Below, in pieces: positions 1 to 8,483 of a DNA stretch of 64,000 nucleotides; the first letter of the stretch is position 1; every line of letters begins with the position of its first letter. A program made the translations under genes and the position numbers. The DNA is from Flagellimonas abyssi (GTDB lineage Bacteria > Bacteroidota > Bacteroidia > Flavobacteriales > Flavobacteriaceae). Under the pieces are notes generated by a model. That model searched no databases and had not been told where the DNA came from. It was given only the letters and a program-made list of their open reading frames with translations. The DNA lies in contig NZ_JAHZSV010000003.1 in NCBI RefSeq assembly GCF_019457905.1, positions 372,001 to 436,000 of the forward strand, in the 5' to 3' direction.

Positions 1-560
1 AAATGAGCGGGTTCTCTCTTTTGGAAAAATTGGAATACCGCAACTTTGCCATAGTTATCACCACAGCATACAATCAATATGCCATTAGGGCCATTAAGGA
101 AAGCGCGGTGGATTACCTTTTGAAACCGGTAGATCAGGATGATATTTTGGGCGTGGTGGAAAAGCTGAAAAAGCTGAATGGAGCGCAAAGTTTCAAACAC
201 CAATTCGAACAAACGTTTGAGGCGCTTTCCCGGGCAAGTTCACCACAGATCGTCCAGATTCCGGTAAGTGGAAAGATTTTGTTCTTGCGTGTGAACGAAA
301 TTGTGTATTGCGAATCGGACGGGAATTACTCAAAAGCCTTTTTGGAATCCGGAGAACAGTTATTGGTATCAAAAAAACTGAAAGAGCTGGAGGACATGCT
401 TCCCAATCGAATGTTCTTCAGGGTACACAATTCCTACATCGTCCATTTGCTAAAGGTAAAAGAGTATTTGCGGTCCGAAGGGTACTTGGTCTTGTTGAAC
501 CAAAAGAAAATACCTGTTTCAAGGACCAAAAAAGAGGCTTTTTTAAATAGGATGAGCTAA
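1..560 (+). CDS. LytTR-family response regulator (5' end outside window)
   Basis: C-terminal three quarters of a LytR/AlgR-type two-component regulator. The visible protein opens at the MSGF motif that follows the phospho-Asp loop of receiver domains, so the ATG at 3 is internal and the true start lies before the window. The receiver end shows the conserved Lys in LLKPVD (about residue 40). A LytTR DNA-binding domain follows (about residues 83-183), with FLRVNEIVYCESDGNY and FRVHNSYIVHL. The stop is 9 bases before the histidine kinase at 570, its likely partner. Target genes cannot be read from the sequence. Confidence 0.93.
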   Translation, partial: MSGFSLLEKLEYRNFAIVITTAYNQYAIRAIKESAVDYLLKPVDQDDILGVVEKLKKLNGAQSFKHQFEQTFEALSRASSPQIVQIPVSGKILFLRVNEIVYCESDGNYSKAFLESGEQLLVSKKLKELEDMLPNRMFFRVHNSYIVHLLKVKEYLRSEGYLVLLNQKKIPVSRTKKEAFLNRMS

Positions 561-569
561 TATGCCCTT

Positions 570-2102
570 ATGCTGAAAAATTTGACAGACTTCTTCAAGG
601 AAAGTAACCAAAATGGATTTGGTTTCTTTGTGGTTTCCGTACTGTTCTATCTTTTTGTTTTTTTTCTGATACAGTTTTTTCAGCATAAGAAAAGATTTTA
701 CCTCTTTTACTGTTTATATGCCCTGGTTACCGGCGTTACGTTGATGAAATATGTGGAAGGTGCCTTTTTTTCGGACTTTTTTCATAGTCCTTCCGGAAGA
801 GGCTTTGTAGCCTGGGTTCATTACCCCACACAATTGTTTGCCTCGATGCTGTTCAGCTTTTTTGTCCTGGACATCATGCAGCTCAAAAACGGACATCCCA
901 AATTCGTTAAATGGGCATACCGGGCCTATTTGGGCGTTGCCCCGATATATTTGACCTTATGGGCCGTTCAATTGATGAATCGCCGATCTTACCTGATTGA
1001 TTATTTCCATGGGTTTTTCTTTTTGCCCATGAGCTTGATCGTGTTTGTGGGAGGATTCTATTTGGTACTGAAACAGGATCGCATAATCAAGTGGTACATC
1101 CTATCGGGTATGTCGGCACTTTTTGTTTCCTACCTCATCATCACTTTGTATTCGTTTAAGGATAGTAGGGCCAATGACGAAACACTGTATATTTTTTACT
1201 TGGGGGTATTGTTGGAAAGTCTCTTGTTTGCCCTCGCCATTGGTTTAGAGCAAAAAATGGTCTATAGGGATAAGGCCCAAGTACAGAAAAAATACATAGA
1301 TCAGCTAGAAGAGAACCAAGTGATCAAGGAGAGTATTAACCGAACACTGTCGGATGAACTTTTGCAGACCAAGGCCGAAATAGAGGGGCTCAGTTCGGAA
1401 GCCCAAAGGGAAAGAACCGAAAAACTCACCATGAAAATGGAGAACAGGTTCGCACAGCTCAAGCTCGATGCCCTGCGCAGTCAAATGAACCCTCATTTTA
1501 TTTTCAATGCGCTCAACTCCATCAAATCCTATTTGATAGAAAACAATCAAGAAAAGGCCATTTATTACTTGGGAAGGTTTTCCAAGCTTATCCGTGGAAT
1601 CTTGGAAAGCTCAAGGAAGGACCTTGTCACCTTAAAAGAGGAGTTGGCCATTATTGAAATGTACACTGAAATTGAAAGTGACCGATTCAAAAACAATATT
1701 GAATACATTGCCGAAATTGACGATGGAGTATCTACGGACGCTATTTTGATTCCCTCGCTCATATTACAGCCCTTTGTGGAAAATTCCATTTGGCACGGAC
1801 TCACAACAAAAAGCGGTAAAAAGCGGTTGATTATTAAAGTCCAGGAAAGCGAGAAAGAGGACTGTCTTAAGGTTATAGTGGAAGACAATGGTGTGGGACG
1901 ACAGGCTTCCCGTCTTAAAAACCTTCAAAATCCGCTCAAGGGCCAATCATTGGGATTGTCAATAGTTCAGGATCGGTTGGATTTTTTTTCCAAAAAATAC
2001 CACGAAGATTTCAGCTATACCATTTACGATATAAAAGACGAAGAAACTGGAAAGGCACTGGGAACAAGGGTAATCGTGAACCTGCCAAAACTTATGGTGT
2101 AA
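570..2102 (+). CDS. LytS-like sensor histidine kinase with multi-helix membrane sensor
   Basis: Inner-membrane kinase of 510 residues, probably phosphorylating the LytTR regulator just upstream. The first 225 residues hold about seven hydrophobic segments resembling 7TMR-DISM sensors, with no periplasmic domain of any size. A coiled coil (about 230-300) follows, then a His_kinase domain with phospho-acceptor H309 in QMNPHFIFNALNS. The HATPase domain has the N box PFVENSIWHG (about 402) and the G boxes DNGVGR (about 438) and GLSIVQDRL. A regulator and LytS-type kinase in one transcript is common in Bacteroidetes; the stimulus is unknown. Confidence 0.93.
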   Translation: MLKNLTDFFKESNQNGFGFFVVSVLFYLFVFFLIQFFQHKKRFYLFYCLYALVTGVTLMKYVEGAFFSDFFHSPSGRGFVAWVHYPTQLFASMLFSFFVLDIMQLKNGHPKFVKWAYRAYLGVAPIYLTLWAVQLMNRRSYLIDYFHGFFFLPMSLIVFVGGFYLVLKQDRIIKWYILSGMSALFVSYLIITLYSFKDSRANDETLYIFYLGVLLESLLFALAIGLEQKMVYRDKAQVQKKYIDQLEENQVIKESINRTLSDELLQTKAEIEGLSSEAQRERTEKLTMKMENRFAQLKLDALRSQMNPHFIFNALNSIKSYLIENNQEKAIYYLGRFSKLIRGILESSRKDLVTLKEELAIIEMYTEIESDRFKNNIEYIAEIDDGVSTDAILIPSLILQPFVENSIWHGLTTKSGKKRLIIKVQESEKEDCLKVIVEDNGVGRQASRLKNLQNPLKGQSLGLSIVQDRLDFFSKKYHEDFSYTIYDIKDEETGKALGTRVIVNLPKLMV

Positions 2103-2185
2103 ATCCAATTGGAATCAAAAGAAAAACGGCCGGCAAAAGGAAAATCCAAATAATTGTCCGAATTTGGATAAAATTTAAAGAACCG

Positions 2186-3073
2186 ATGGACGTTGCCATA
2201 CTTTCCGTGAGCTTAAATGTATATTCTTCTGGGAGAATTGCCGAGGAGTTTGAAAAGGCAGGCCATTATGTAGAGCATATCGATCACACAAAGTGCTCGG
2301 TACAATTGGGAGGGGACAAGCCACAAATTTTTTACGGAACCGAGAATATTACGGATGATTTCGATGCCATTGTCCCCAGAATAGGAACCACTGTTACCAG
2401 GCATGGCGCTGCCATAGTAAAACAGTTTGAGATGAACCATGTATTTAGCACGGCAAAGTCTCTTGGAATCATTCGGGCAAGGAACAAGGTTTCTACCCTA
2501 CAAATGATGTTCAAAAAGGGAATTCCAGTACCAAAAACGGTGTTTTCCATCAACCCCAATAATGTGGAGCACCAGATTGAACTTTTGGGCGGAGCCCCGG
2601 TGATCATCAAACTGCAGGAAGGAACCCAGGGCAAAGGGGTTATCTTGGCCGAAAGCAAAAAATCTGCAAAATCTGTCATAGATACCCTGTACAATATGAA
2701 CACAAGCATTTTGTTGCAAGAGTATATCGAGGAAGCCAATGGCGAAGACCTTCGGATAATTGTTGTGGACAATAAAATTGTGGCCAGCATGAAGCGAACC
2801 AGCGGACTGGATGATTTTAGGTCCAACGTTCATCGTGGTGCCGAGACACAAAAAGTACAATTAACGCCCAGAGAAAAGTTTATGGCGATAAATGCCACCA
2901 AACATTTGGGGCTAGGTGTGGCCGGGGTGGATTTGATTCGGTCAAAGAACGGTCCTTTGTTGATCGAGGTGAACGCCTCGCCCGGCTTAAAAGGAATTGA
3001 GGCCGCAACGGGTGTCAATGTGGCCAAAAAAATAGTTCAGTTCGTGGATAAAAATGCTAAACGTAGCAGATAA
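2186..3073 (+). CDS. rimK: RimK-type ATP-grasp glutamate ligase
   Basis: ATP-grasp enzyme of 295 residues, matching RimK length. In gamma-proteobacteria RimK adds glutamates to the C-terminus of ribosomal protein S6. The N-terminal part carries the RimK signature DAIVPRIGTTVTRHG. The ATP-grasp core (about 105-290) shows IIKLQEGTQGKGV, LLQEYIEEANGEDLRI, the basic segment SNVHRGA and the Mg-binding LIEVNASPGLKGIE. The zinc-protease-like gene that often accompanies rimK is not next to it, so the gene stands alone. The family call is firm; the exact acceptor protein here is inferred. Confidence 0.92.
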   Translation: MDVAILSVSLNVYSSGRIAEEFEKAGHYVEHIDHTKCSVQLGGDKPQIFYGTENITDDFDAIVPRIGTTVTRHGAAIVKQFEMNHVFSTAKSLGIIRARNKVSTLQMMFKKGIPVPKTVFSINPNNVEHQIELLGGAPVIIKLQEGTQGKGVILAESKKSAKSVIDTLYNMNTSILLQEYIEEANGEDLRIIVVDNKIVASMKRTSGLDDFRSNVHRGAETQKVQLTPREKFMAINATKHLGLGVAGVDLIRSKNGPLLIEVNASPGLKGIEAATGVNVAKKIVQFVDKNAKRSR

Positions 3074-3084
3074 AGCAAACGCAT

Positions 3085-3516
3085 TTACGTATGCTGGTCA
3101 ATTTCGCTATTGTTGATTTTGGCAACGCTCCATCCTACGGCATCTTCAAGACTTGAGAACTGACGTATTTTATCTTGGAAGAATAATTTTTCTAAAATCA
3201 CACTTGTCAATCCGCTATTGTTGTAGGCAACAATGGAATAGAATTCCAGTTTATGGCGATTTTTGTAAAACTTTAGCCAATCCGTGGGTACAACGGAATA
3301 ATTGTTAATTCGATTGCTGATATAGGCAATTGGCCTATCCTTTCCTGAGACTTCGTAAGCTACATCTATTATTTTTTCCGCTTTGGACCAATTAAAGGTT
3401 TCACCTTCGTTCATTTCTGAGATGACCAATCCATCAAAAAAATAAAAAGTGCCAAACTCATATTCCCTGATCTGTTTTATTTTTTTAAAAAACTCCAAAT
3501 CCTTAACACGCTGCAT
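3085..3516 (-). CDS. Small cytosolic protein, possibly STAS/SpoIIAA-like
   Basis: 143 residues without signal peptide or membrane segment. The alternating pattern GTFYFFDGLVISEMNEGE, NWSKAEKIIDVAYEVSGKDRPIAYISNR and YSIVAYNNSGLTSVILEKLFF is reminiscent of the alpha/beta STAS/SpoIIAA-like proteins common in flavobacteria, but no catalytic motif is evident. A -7-like element (TACTTTTG read on the minus strand, 3552-3559) lies 35 bases upstream. It is convergent with rimK, with an 11-base gap. I do not assign a function; the fold suggestion is weak. Confidence 0.75.
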   Translation of the reverse strand: MQRVKDLEFFKKIKQIREYEFGTFYFFDGLVISEMNEGETFNWSKAEKIIDVAYEVSGKDRPIAYISNRINNYSVVPTDWLKFYKNRHKLEFYSIVAYNNSGLTSVILEKLFFQDKIRQFSSLEDAVGWSVAKINNSEIDQHT

Positions 3517-3699
3517 AAATCTATTCTTGAGGATATATAAAAATTACTCGGCAAAAGTAAATGTAAGCGATTGTTCCATTATGGTCGGGTTTACCAATGG
3601 ACAGTTAGGATTGGTGCAAGGGCCTTTTCAATTGACGATTGTATTTTTAGTAACAGAACGGTAACGAAGTATTCTTACATAGATTGTTTTAATGCCTGA

Positions 3700-4089
3700 T
3701 TATTTCTCCATATTTTTTAACTGAATCCCTAGAGCTTTTGTAGATAGCTGTACTTCTAAAAGAGAGAGAATCAAGGAGATCATTAAAAAAACCAAACTTA
3801 TGCCAAAAATAATGTTGGCCCAAACCTCCATTTCCACATAAACAAGGAACATGGTCACTGCTGCCAGCAAAAAACTGATAATGGCCGACGCCTGCATATT
3901 TTTTATAATACCCAAACGGTTTCTCAGCTGATTGATTTGTTGCTTTAGGGGCTGGGCGGAAGTCTCCTCGAACTGTTTGTGGAGTTGCCTGATCAGTGCC
4001 GCAATGGCCAAATATCTTGCATTATAGGCCAGCATGGTCAAAGAAATAGCAGGAAAAAGTAGGGCGGGGATGCTAAGGTTGAGTTGCAT
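3700..4089 (-). CDS. DUF2721 family membrane protein
   Basis: 129 residues with three hydrophobic helices: about 5-25 (PALLFPAISLTMLAYNARYL), 68-88 (ASAIISFLLAAVTMFLVYV) and 90-112 (IIFGISLVFLMISLILSLLE). The cytosolic loop between the first two carries the LRNRLGIIKNMQASAI pattern seen in DUF2721 proteins. Length and layout fit the family, whose function is not known. It starts 79 bases from pepP on the opposite strand, so the two probably share the intergenic promoter region. Confidence 0.85.
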   Translation of the reverse strand: MQLNLSIPALLFPAISLTMLAYNARYLAIAALIRQLHKQFEETSAQPLKQQINQLRNRLGIIKNMQASAIISFLLAAVTMFLVYVEMEVWANIIFGISLVFLMISLILSLLEVQLSTKALGIQLKNMEK

Positions 4090-4117
4090 TTTTTCAATTT
4101 GATATGGAAGGTAAGAA

Positions 4118-4149
4118 TTTGTCTTCGGTAACGCAATTACCTAAATTTG
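4118..4149 (+). promoter_or_regulatory. Bacteroidetes-type promoter of pepP
   Basis: TTTG at 4118-4121, a 20-base spacer and TAAATTTG at 4142-4149 match the Bacteroidetes consensus TTTG-N19-21-TAnnTTTG exactly. The -7 element ends 19 bases before the pepP start codon at 4169, giving a short leader as is usual in this phylum. This is the clearest complete promoter in the window. Confidence 0.72.
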
Positions 4150-4168
4150 GGCAAATCAAAATTCAACT

Positions 4169-5461
4169 ATGAAATACTTCCAGATAGACAGTAATCTTTT
4201 TGTGAAAAACCGCAAGAAATTTATGGCCCACATGCGGCCCAAAAGTATTGCGGTATTCAACTCCAACGATATTTATCCCATTGGGGCTGATAGCACCCTG
4301 CCCTTTGAGCAGAACCGCGATCTATTCTACTTGAGCGGCGCCGACCAAGAGGAAACTATTTTGTTATTGTTCCCAGATGCAATGGATTCGAAGCATAGGG
4401 AAATTCTTTTTGTTAGGGAAACCAATGACCATATTGCCGTTTGGGAAGGCGCAAAGCTCACCAAAGAAAAGGCCACCGAAGTATCCGGGATAGAAACCGT
4501 GTATTGGCTCACCGATTTTGACAAGATCTTTTTTGATCTGATGACCGAAGCGGACACCATATATTTCAACACCAATGAGCATTACCGCCAAGCGGTGGAG
4601 ACGCAGACCCGTGAAGATCGTTTCATAGAAAAATGCAAGAAAGAGTACCCTGCGCACCAATGGGCCAAAAGCAATCCCATTTTGCAGAATATCAGAGGGG
4701 TAAAAGAACCCGAGGAAATTGAGTTGATGCAGAAGGCATGCGATATTACCGAGAAGGGATTCAGGCGCATATTGGGGTTTGTAAAGCCCGGTGTTTGGGA
4801 ACACGAGATGGAAGCCGAGTTCCTTCACGAATTTGTCCGTAACCGCTCCAAAGGTTTTGCCTACAGTCCAATTATAGCCTCTGGAAACAATGCCAACGTA
4901 CTACACTATTTGGAGAATAACCAAGAAGTGAAGGATGGTGATATGATTCTTTTGGATCTTGCCGCTGAGTACGCCAACTATTCCAGTGACATGACCCGGA
5001 CTATTCCTGCCAACGGGAGATTTACCGACAGGCAAAAAGAAGTATACAGCTCTGTGCTCCGTGTTAAGGATGAAGCCACTAAAATGTTGGTTCCGGGTAC
5101 CATTTGGGCCGAATACCACAAAGAAGTGGGAAAATTGATGACTTCCGAATTAATAGGCTTGGGCTTATTGGACAAGGCCGATGTGCAGAATGAAAACCCA
5201 GATTGGCCAGCGTACAAAAAATACTTTATGCATGGCACCAGCCACCATATTGGATTGAATACTCATGACTACGGAGAATTAAAAACACCGATGAAAGCCA
5301 ATATGGTATTTACGGTGGAACCAGGAATCTACATTCCGGCAGAAGGAATGGGTGTCCGTTTGGAGGATGATGTGGTCATTCAAGAAAAAGGAGAGCCATT
5401 TAATTTAATGCGCAACATCCCTATCGAGATTGAAGAAATCGAAGAGTTGATGAACAAGTAA
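4169..5461 (+). CDS. pepP: Xaa-Pro aminopeptidase (aminopeptidase P)
   Basis: Cytosolic metallopeptidase of 430 residues that removes an N-terminal residue preceding proline. An AMP_N domain covers about 1-150 (FYLSGADQEETILLLFP). The M24 pita-bread domain covers about 180-425 and holds all five metal ligands: two Asp in LLDLAAEYANYSSDMTRT, His in HGTSHHIGLNTHDYG, Glu in FTVEPGIYI and Glu in VRLEDDV. The length is that of PepP. A complete promoter sits at 4118-4149, and the gene appears monocistronic or leads into the small ORF at 5531. Confidence 0.95.
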   Translation: MKYFQIDSNLFVKNRKKFMAHMRPKSIAVFNSNDIYPIGADSTLPFEQNRDLFYLSGADQEETILLLFPDAMDSKHREILFVRETNDHIAVWEGAKLTKEKATEVSGIETVYWLTDFDKIFFDLMTEADTIYFNTNEHYRQAVETQTREDRFIEKCKKEYPAHQWAKSNPILQNIRGVKEPEEIELMQKACDITEKGFRRILGFVKPGVWEHEMEAEFLHEFVRNRSKGFAYSPIIASGNNANVLHYLENNQEVKDGDMILLDLAAEYANYSSDMTRTIPANGRFTDRQKEVYSSVLRVKDEATKMLVPGTIWAEYHKEVGKLMTSELIGLGLLDKADVQNENPDWPAYKKYFMHGTSHHIGLNTHDYGELKTPMKANMVFTVEPGIYIPAEGMGVRLEDDVVIQEKGEPFNLMRNIPIEIEEIEELMNK

Positions 5462-5469
5462 ATAGTCAT

Positions 5470-5487
5470 ATCGAGTGCAGTCGAGAT
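5470..5487 (+). repeat. Degenerate GAG-AGTCGA core repeat
   Basis: The sequence TCGAGTGCAGTCGAGA directly after pepP resembles a worn copy of the GAGCG-AGTCGAAG core found at 11650, 17021, 26491 and 34590. Assignment rests on the shared AGTCGA and its spacing only. Confidence 0.4.
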
Positions 5488-5530
5488 ACAGCTATTCATT
5501 GTTGGCTCCAAAGGACAAAAAAGATACAAT

Positions 5531-5704
5531 ATGAATCTAATTTGGTTGATTCAACAATCAAACATTGAAAAAAAGATAGCGGAAGCTCCCGACAGTGCCT
5601 ACGAGATAGGCGTAGTGATCGGGAGTTACCTTCCTTTCGTGGCGTTGGCCGGTATTGCCTATGCCATTTATCACTATAATAAAAAGAAACGGGGCTCGGA
5701 ATAG
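5531..5704 (+). CDS. 57-residue single-span membrane protein
   Basis: ATG at 5531 opens a 57-codon frame. It has an N-terminal amphipathic stretch (MNLIWLIQQSNIEKKIAE), one transmembrane helix (about 26-47, IGVVIGSYLPFVALAGIAYA) and a basic tail HYNKKKRGSE. That layout fits a real small inner-membrane protein with a cytoplasmic positive tail. It sits between pepP and the transporter at 5775, and its 3' part would be overlapped by any longer start for that transporter. I recognise no family or function. Confidence 0.55.
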   Translation: MNLIWLIQQSNIEKKIAEAPDSAYEIGVVIGSYLPFVALAGIAYAIYHYNKKKRGSE

Positions 5705-5774
5705 ATATGTTACATGTATCTTTTGCCTTTTCCATACAAAAAAGCGAACTTCAACAAAAGCAAATTCGTATAGT

Positions 5775-6404
5775 TTGGAAAAGCAGCATAAACTTTACCG
5801 TACCGCATTTGTCCTAGCACTTATCACCATTTTCTATAACGTGGTGGAAGGCATAGTTTCCACATATCTTGGTTTTGAAGATGAAAGCCTTGCCCTTTTT
5901 GGTTTTGGCACGGACAGTTTTATCGAAGTCATCTCGGGATTGGGTATTGCCCATATGGTACTGCGCATCCAAAGGAACCCCGAAAGCAATCGGGACAATT
6001 TTGAGCGCACAGCTTTAAGAATTACAGGTGTTGCCTTTTATATTTTGTTCACAGGTCTTGTAGTATCGAGCGTATACAATATTTGGACCGGCCATAAACC
6101 ACTGACCACTTTTTGGGGCGTCATCATTTCCTTCATATCCATACTCATTATGTGGATTTTGGTCTGGTGGAAGAGGAAAGTGGGGCGGGAACTTGATTCG
6201 GCTCCCATTTTGGCAGATGCCAACTGTACCTTGGTCTGTGTGTACATGTCCATTATCCTTTTGATAAGTAGTGGCGTTTATGAACTTTTCAAAATTCCTT
6301 ATGTGGATAGTTTGGGAACCTTGGGCTTGGCCTATTTTGCGCTTTCTGAGGGAAAGGAATGCTTCGAGAAAGCTAAAAGTGACAAACACTGTTGTTGTGA
6401 TTAA
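5775..6404 (+). CDS. CDF-like cation transporter with Cys metal site, no cytoplasmic domain
   Basis: About 209 residues from a TTG at 5775. An ATG at 5661 in the same frame would add 38 residues but would overlap the small gene at 5531, and the added part looks non-coding. Six helices match the membrane half of cation diffusion facilitators. The two metal-binding helices differ from the usual D-xxx-D and H-xxx-D: the second reads TDSFIEV (D47, E51) and the fifth ADANCTLVC (C151, C155). The protein ends in HCCCD and lacks the cytoplasmic CDF domain. This suggests a softer metal substrate, which is an inference. Confidence 0.8.
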   Translation: MEKQHKLYRTAFVLALITIFYNVVEGIVSTYLGFEDESLALFGFGTDSFIEVISGLGIAHMVLRIQRNPESNRDNFERTALRITGVAFYILFTGLVVSSVYNIWTGHKPLTTFWGVIISFISILIMWILVWWKRKVGRELDSAPILADANCTLVCVYMSIILLISSGVYELFKIPYVDSLGTLGLAYFALSEGKECFEKAKSDKHCCCD

Positions 6405-6461
6405 GAATGATTTAGCTTTCCACTAAAAAAACTGAGACCCATTCATTGTCCAGGGGACACC

Positions 6462-6581
6462 ATGAGTCAAATAGATCTTAAACATATCTGGACAGAATGG
6501 TGGGAGAATTTAGAGGAGGGGCTGCCTAAGGCAGAAGCGGACGATATTGCTGACAGGTTTGAATATTCGACAACCTTTTAA
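6462..6581 (+). CDS. Possible 39-residue acidic protein
   Basis: ATG at 6462 opens a 39-codon frame encoding a soluble acidic peptide rich in Trp and Glu (HIWTEWWENLEEGLPKAEADD). It overlaps the last four bases of brnQ, which runs the other way. Codon use looks plausible, but length and lack of a recognised family keep this weak. It could be the remnant of a longer gene. Confidence 0.3.
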   Translation: MSQIDLKHIWTEWWENLEEGLPKAEADDIADRFEYSTTF

Positions 6582-7867
6582 CTTTTCTCACCTAGATTTG
6601 CGACGATAAAAACAACCAATGCGGGCAAAACCCACCCCATTTGATGTTGGCCCAAGGGAATCCAATCTACATAACGCGAAATGTGTTCGCCCAGTCCAAT
6701 GCTTCCCAAAAAATCAGGAATACTGAACAGGATTGTAGTGCCGACAACCCATCTGAACACTTTTTCAGAAGCGTATTTCTCAGGAGCAACGTTCAGTAAA
6801 ATCAAAATGATAGTTATGGGATATATAAACATTAAAGCAGGCACGGCCACAGTAATAATGTAGCCCACATCGAACTGACCTATTAAAACACCAAGTACAC
6901 AACCTATAAAAGCTGTGATTCGGTACGCCCATAAAGAATCGTTGAACCGGCCTTTTATAAAATCTGAAGTGCCCGTCACAATTCCGACAGCAGTGGTAAA
7001 ACAGGCCAAGCTTACCAGTATGCTCAATAAAAGATTGGCTGTTTCGCCCAGAGTTTTTGTGCTTATTCCACGTAAGAGTGCTGTTCTGGTTATTTCGTTG
7101 TCAAAAGAGTTCCCAAACAAGGCCCCGGTGAGAATCAGTCCTCCGTAAACTAAAAATAATCCAGCACCTGCCCAAAGACCTGCCCTCCTTATGAGTCTTC
7201 GTTTTTCTTCATAAGAAGCAGCTTTTTCTTTGATGTTGACCGATATTATGATTACGGCACCAACCACAACGGCACCGATGGCATCAAAGGTTTGATAACC
7301 CTCCAAAATACCGGAACTAAAAGGTTGACTCATATGAGAAGGGACAAAATCAAAATCCAAGGTAAATATGGCGGTCATGATGATGACCAAAAGGATGATA
7401 AGGATACCAGGGGTCAATATTTTTCCAAGAGCATCCAGAACTTTGGTTCTGTTGGTGGCAAAAACAAAAACCAACATAAAGTAGATAAGGCTGGTAAGTA
7501 ACGATGATGAACCCCAAAAAGGCTGAATTGCCATTTCGTGGGTTACCGATGCTGTTCGTGGCGATGGCAAAGCAATTGCAATTGCGTAAATCAAATAACA
7601 ATATACTACACTAAATGATGGAGATACTTTTTTTGCAAAATCGAACAGGGTGCCCTGTAGTTTGGAATGGGCCACTATCCCTAAAATAGGAACAAGTGCT
7701 CCCGAAATACAGAAGCCCAAGGCCACCAACCACCATAAATCACCCGATTTAAACCCCAGCAATGGTGGCAAAACCAGATTACCCGCTCCAAAAAACAGGG
7801 AAAAAAGCGCAAATGCAGTGACGGTTAACGATTTTTTATTGATGGATTGTTGATAATTTGTTTTCAA
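6578..7867 (-). CDS. brnQ: Branched-chain amino acid carrier BrnQ (LIVCS family)
   Basis: 429-residue inner-membrane carrier with about 12 hydrophobic helices, importing Leu, Ile or Val with Na+ or H+. The N-terminus shows the family signature TAFALFSLFFGAGNLVLPPLLGF; further blocks are AIALPSPRTASVTHEMA, FATNRTKVLDALGKILTP and GILEGYQTFDAIGAVVVGAVI. Full family length. It is divergent from the small gene at 8081, with a 213-base AT-rich gap in which I find no complete promoter or hairpin. Confidence 0.93.
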   Translation of the reverse strand: MKTNYQQSINKKSLTVTAFALFSLFFGAGNLVLPPLLGFKSGDLWWLVALGFCISGALVPILGIVAHSKLQGTLFDFAKKVSPSFSVVYCYLIYAIAIALPSPRTASVTHEMAIQPFWGSSSLLTSLIYFMLVFVFATNRTKVLDALGKILTPGILIILLVIIMTAIFTLDFDFVPSHMSQPFSSGILEGYQTFDAIGAVVVGAVIIISVNIKEKAASYEEKRRLIRRAGLWAGAGLFLVYGGLILTGALFGNSFDNEITRTALLRGISTKTLGETANLLLSILVSLACFTTAVGIVTGTSDFIKGRFNDSLWAYRITAFIGCVLGVLIGQFDVGYIITVAVPALMFIYPITIILILLNVAPEKYASEKVFRWVVGTTILFSIPDFLGSIGLGEHISRYVDWIPLGQHQMGWVLPALVVFIVANLGEKS

Positions 7868-8080
7868 TACGGTATCTTACAAAAGCGTTTTTTGACGGAA
7901 AAAGGCGACTTTTTATCGATTTTGAGGTATTTCATCGAAAAAAATATTATCTCGATACATTTACAAAATAAAAAGTTATCAACATTCGTTCCTATAAAAG
8001 TTGAATCTCAAAAATAATTTATAACAAAAAATTACCATTAACCAAAGTAAGCATTTTTCGAAGCCCCATTTCGTAATTAT

Positions 8081-8362
8081 ATGCTTTTCTCCAAACTACA
8101 CCCGCCTATGAAAACAACTACTACGCAGCATGGCAACAAATTTTCTTCCTTCTTTTGCAGCTTGTTCGGACACCATTATACGGTTTCCAAGAAAGTGACT
8201 CATCACATAAAGGAGTACAAATGCATTCACTGCCAAAAACAAGTTACAACAGATGTCAGCGGAAAGCTCTCCGCCTTGACACCTCAAATGCAAGAGATCA
8301 ACAGTACACTGGAAGACATGTACAGAAAAAGGCAAAGTAGGGTAGTGCACCAAGTGGCATAG
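8081..8362 (+). CDS. Small Cys/His protein, possible zinc-binding
   Basis: 93 residues from the ATG at 8081; a second ATG at 8108 would give 84 and looks at least as likely, because the first nine residues are atypical. The core CSLFGHHYTVSKKVTHHIKEYKCIHCQK contains one Cys, several His and a CxxC pair that could bind zinc, as in small DUF1660-like proteins. A polar helical tail (LTPQMQEINSTLEDMYRKRQ) follows. No partner gene is evident and the function is unknown. Confidence 0.65.
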   Translation: MLFSKLHPPMKTTTTQHGNKFSSFFCSLFGHHYTVSKKVTHHIKEYKCIHCQKQVTTDVSGKLSALTPQMQEINSTLEDMYRKRQSRVVHQVA

Positions 8363-8483
8363 CCCTTATTTGTTTTAGGAAAAGGCCCAAATCTTATCCC
8401 GGAAACTTAAGTAATTACCTACTGCTAATGGTTGCGTGCCCCAATGCCATGATGTAGGGATGCCCTTGATTTTCGGGATTTTT

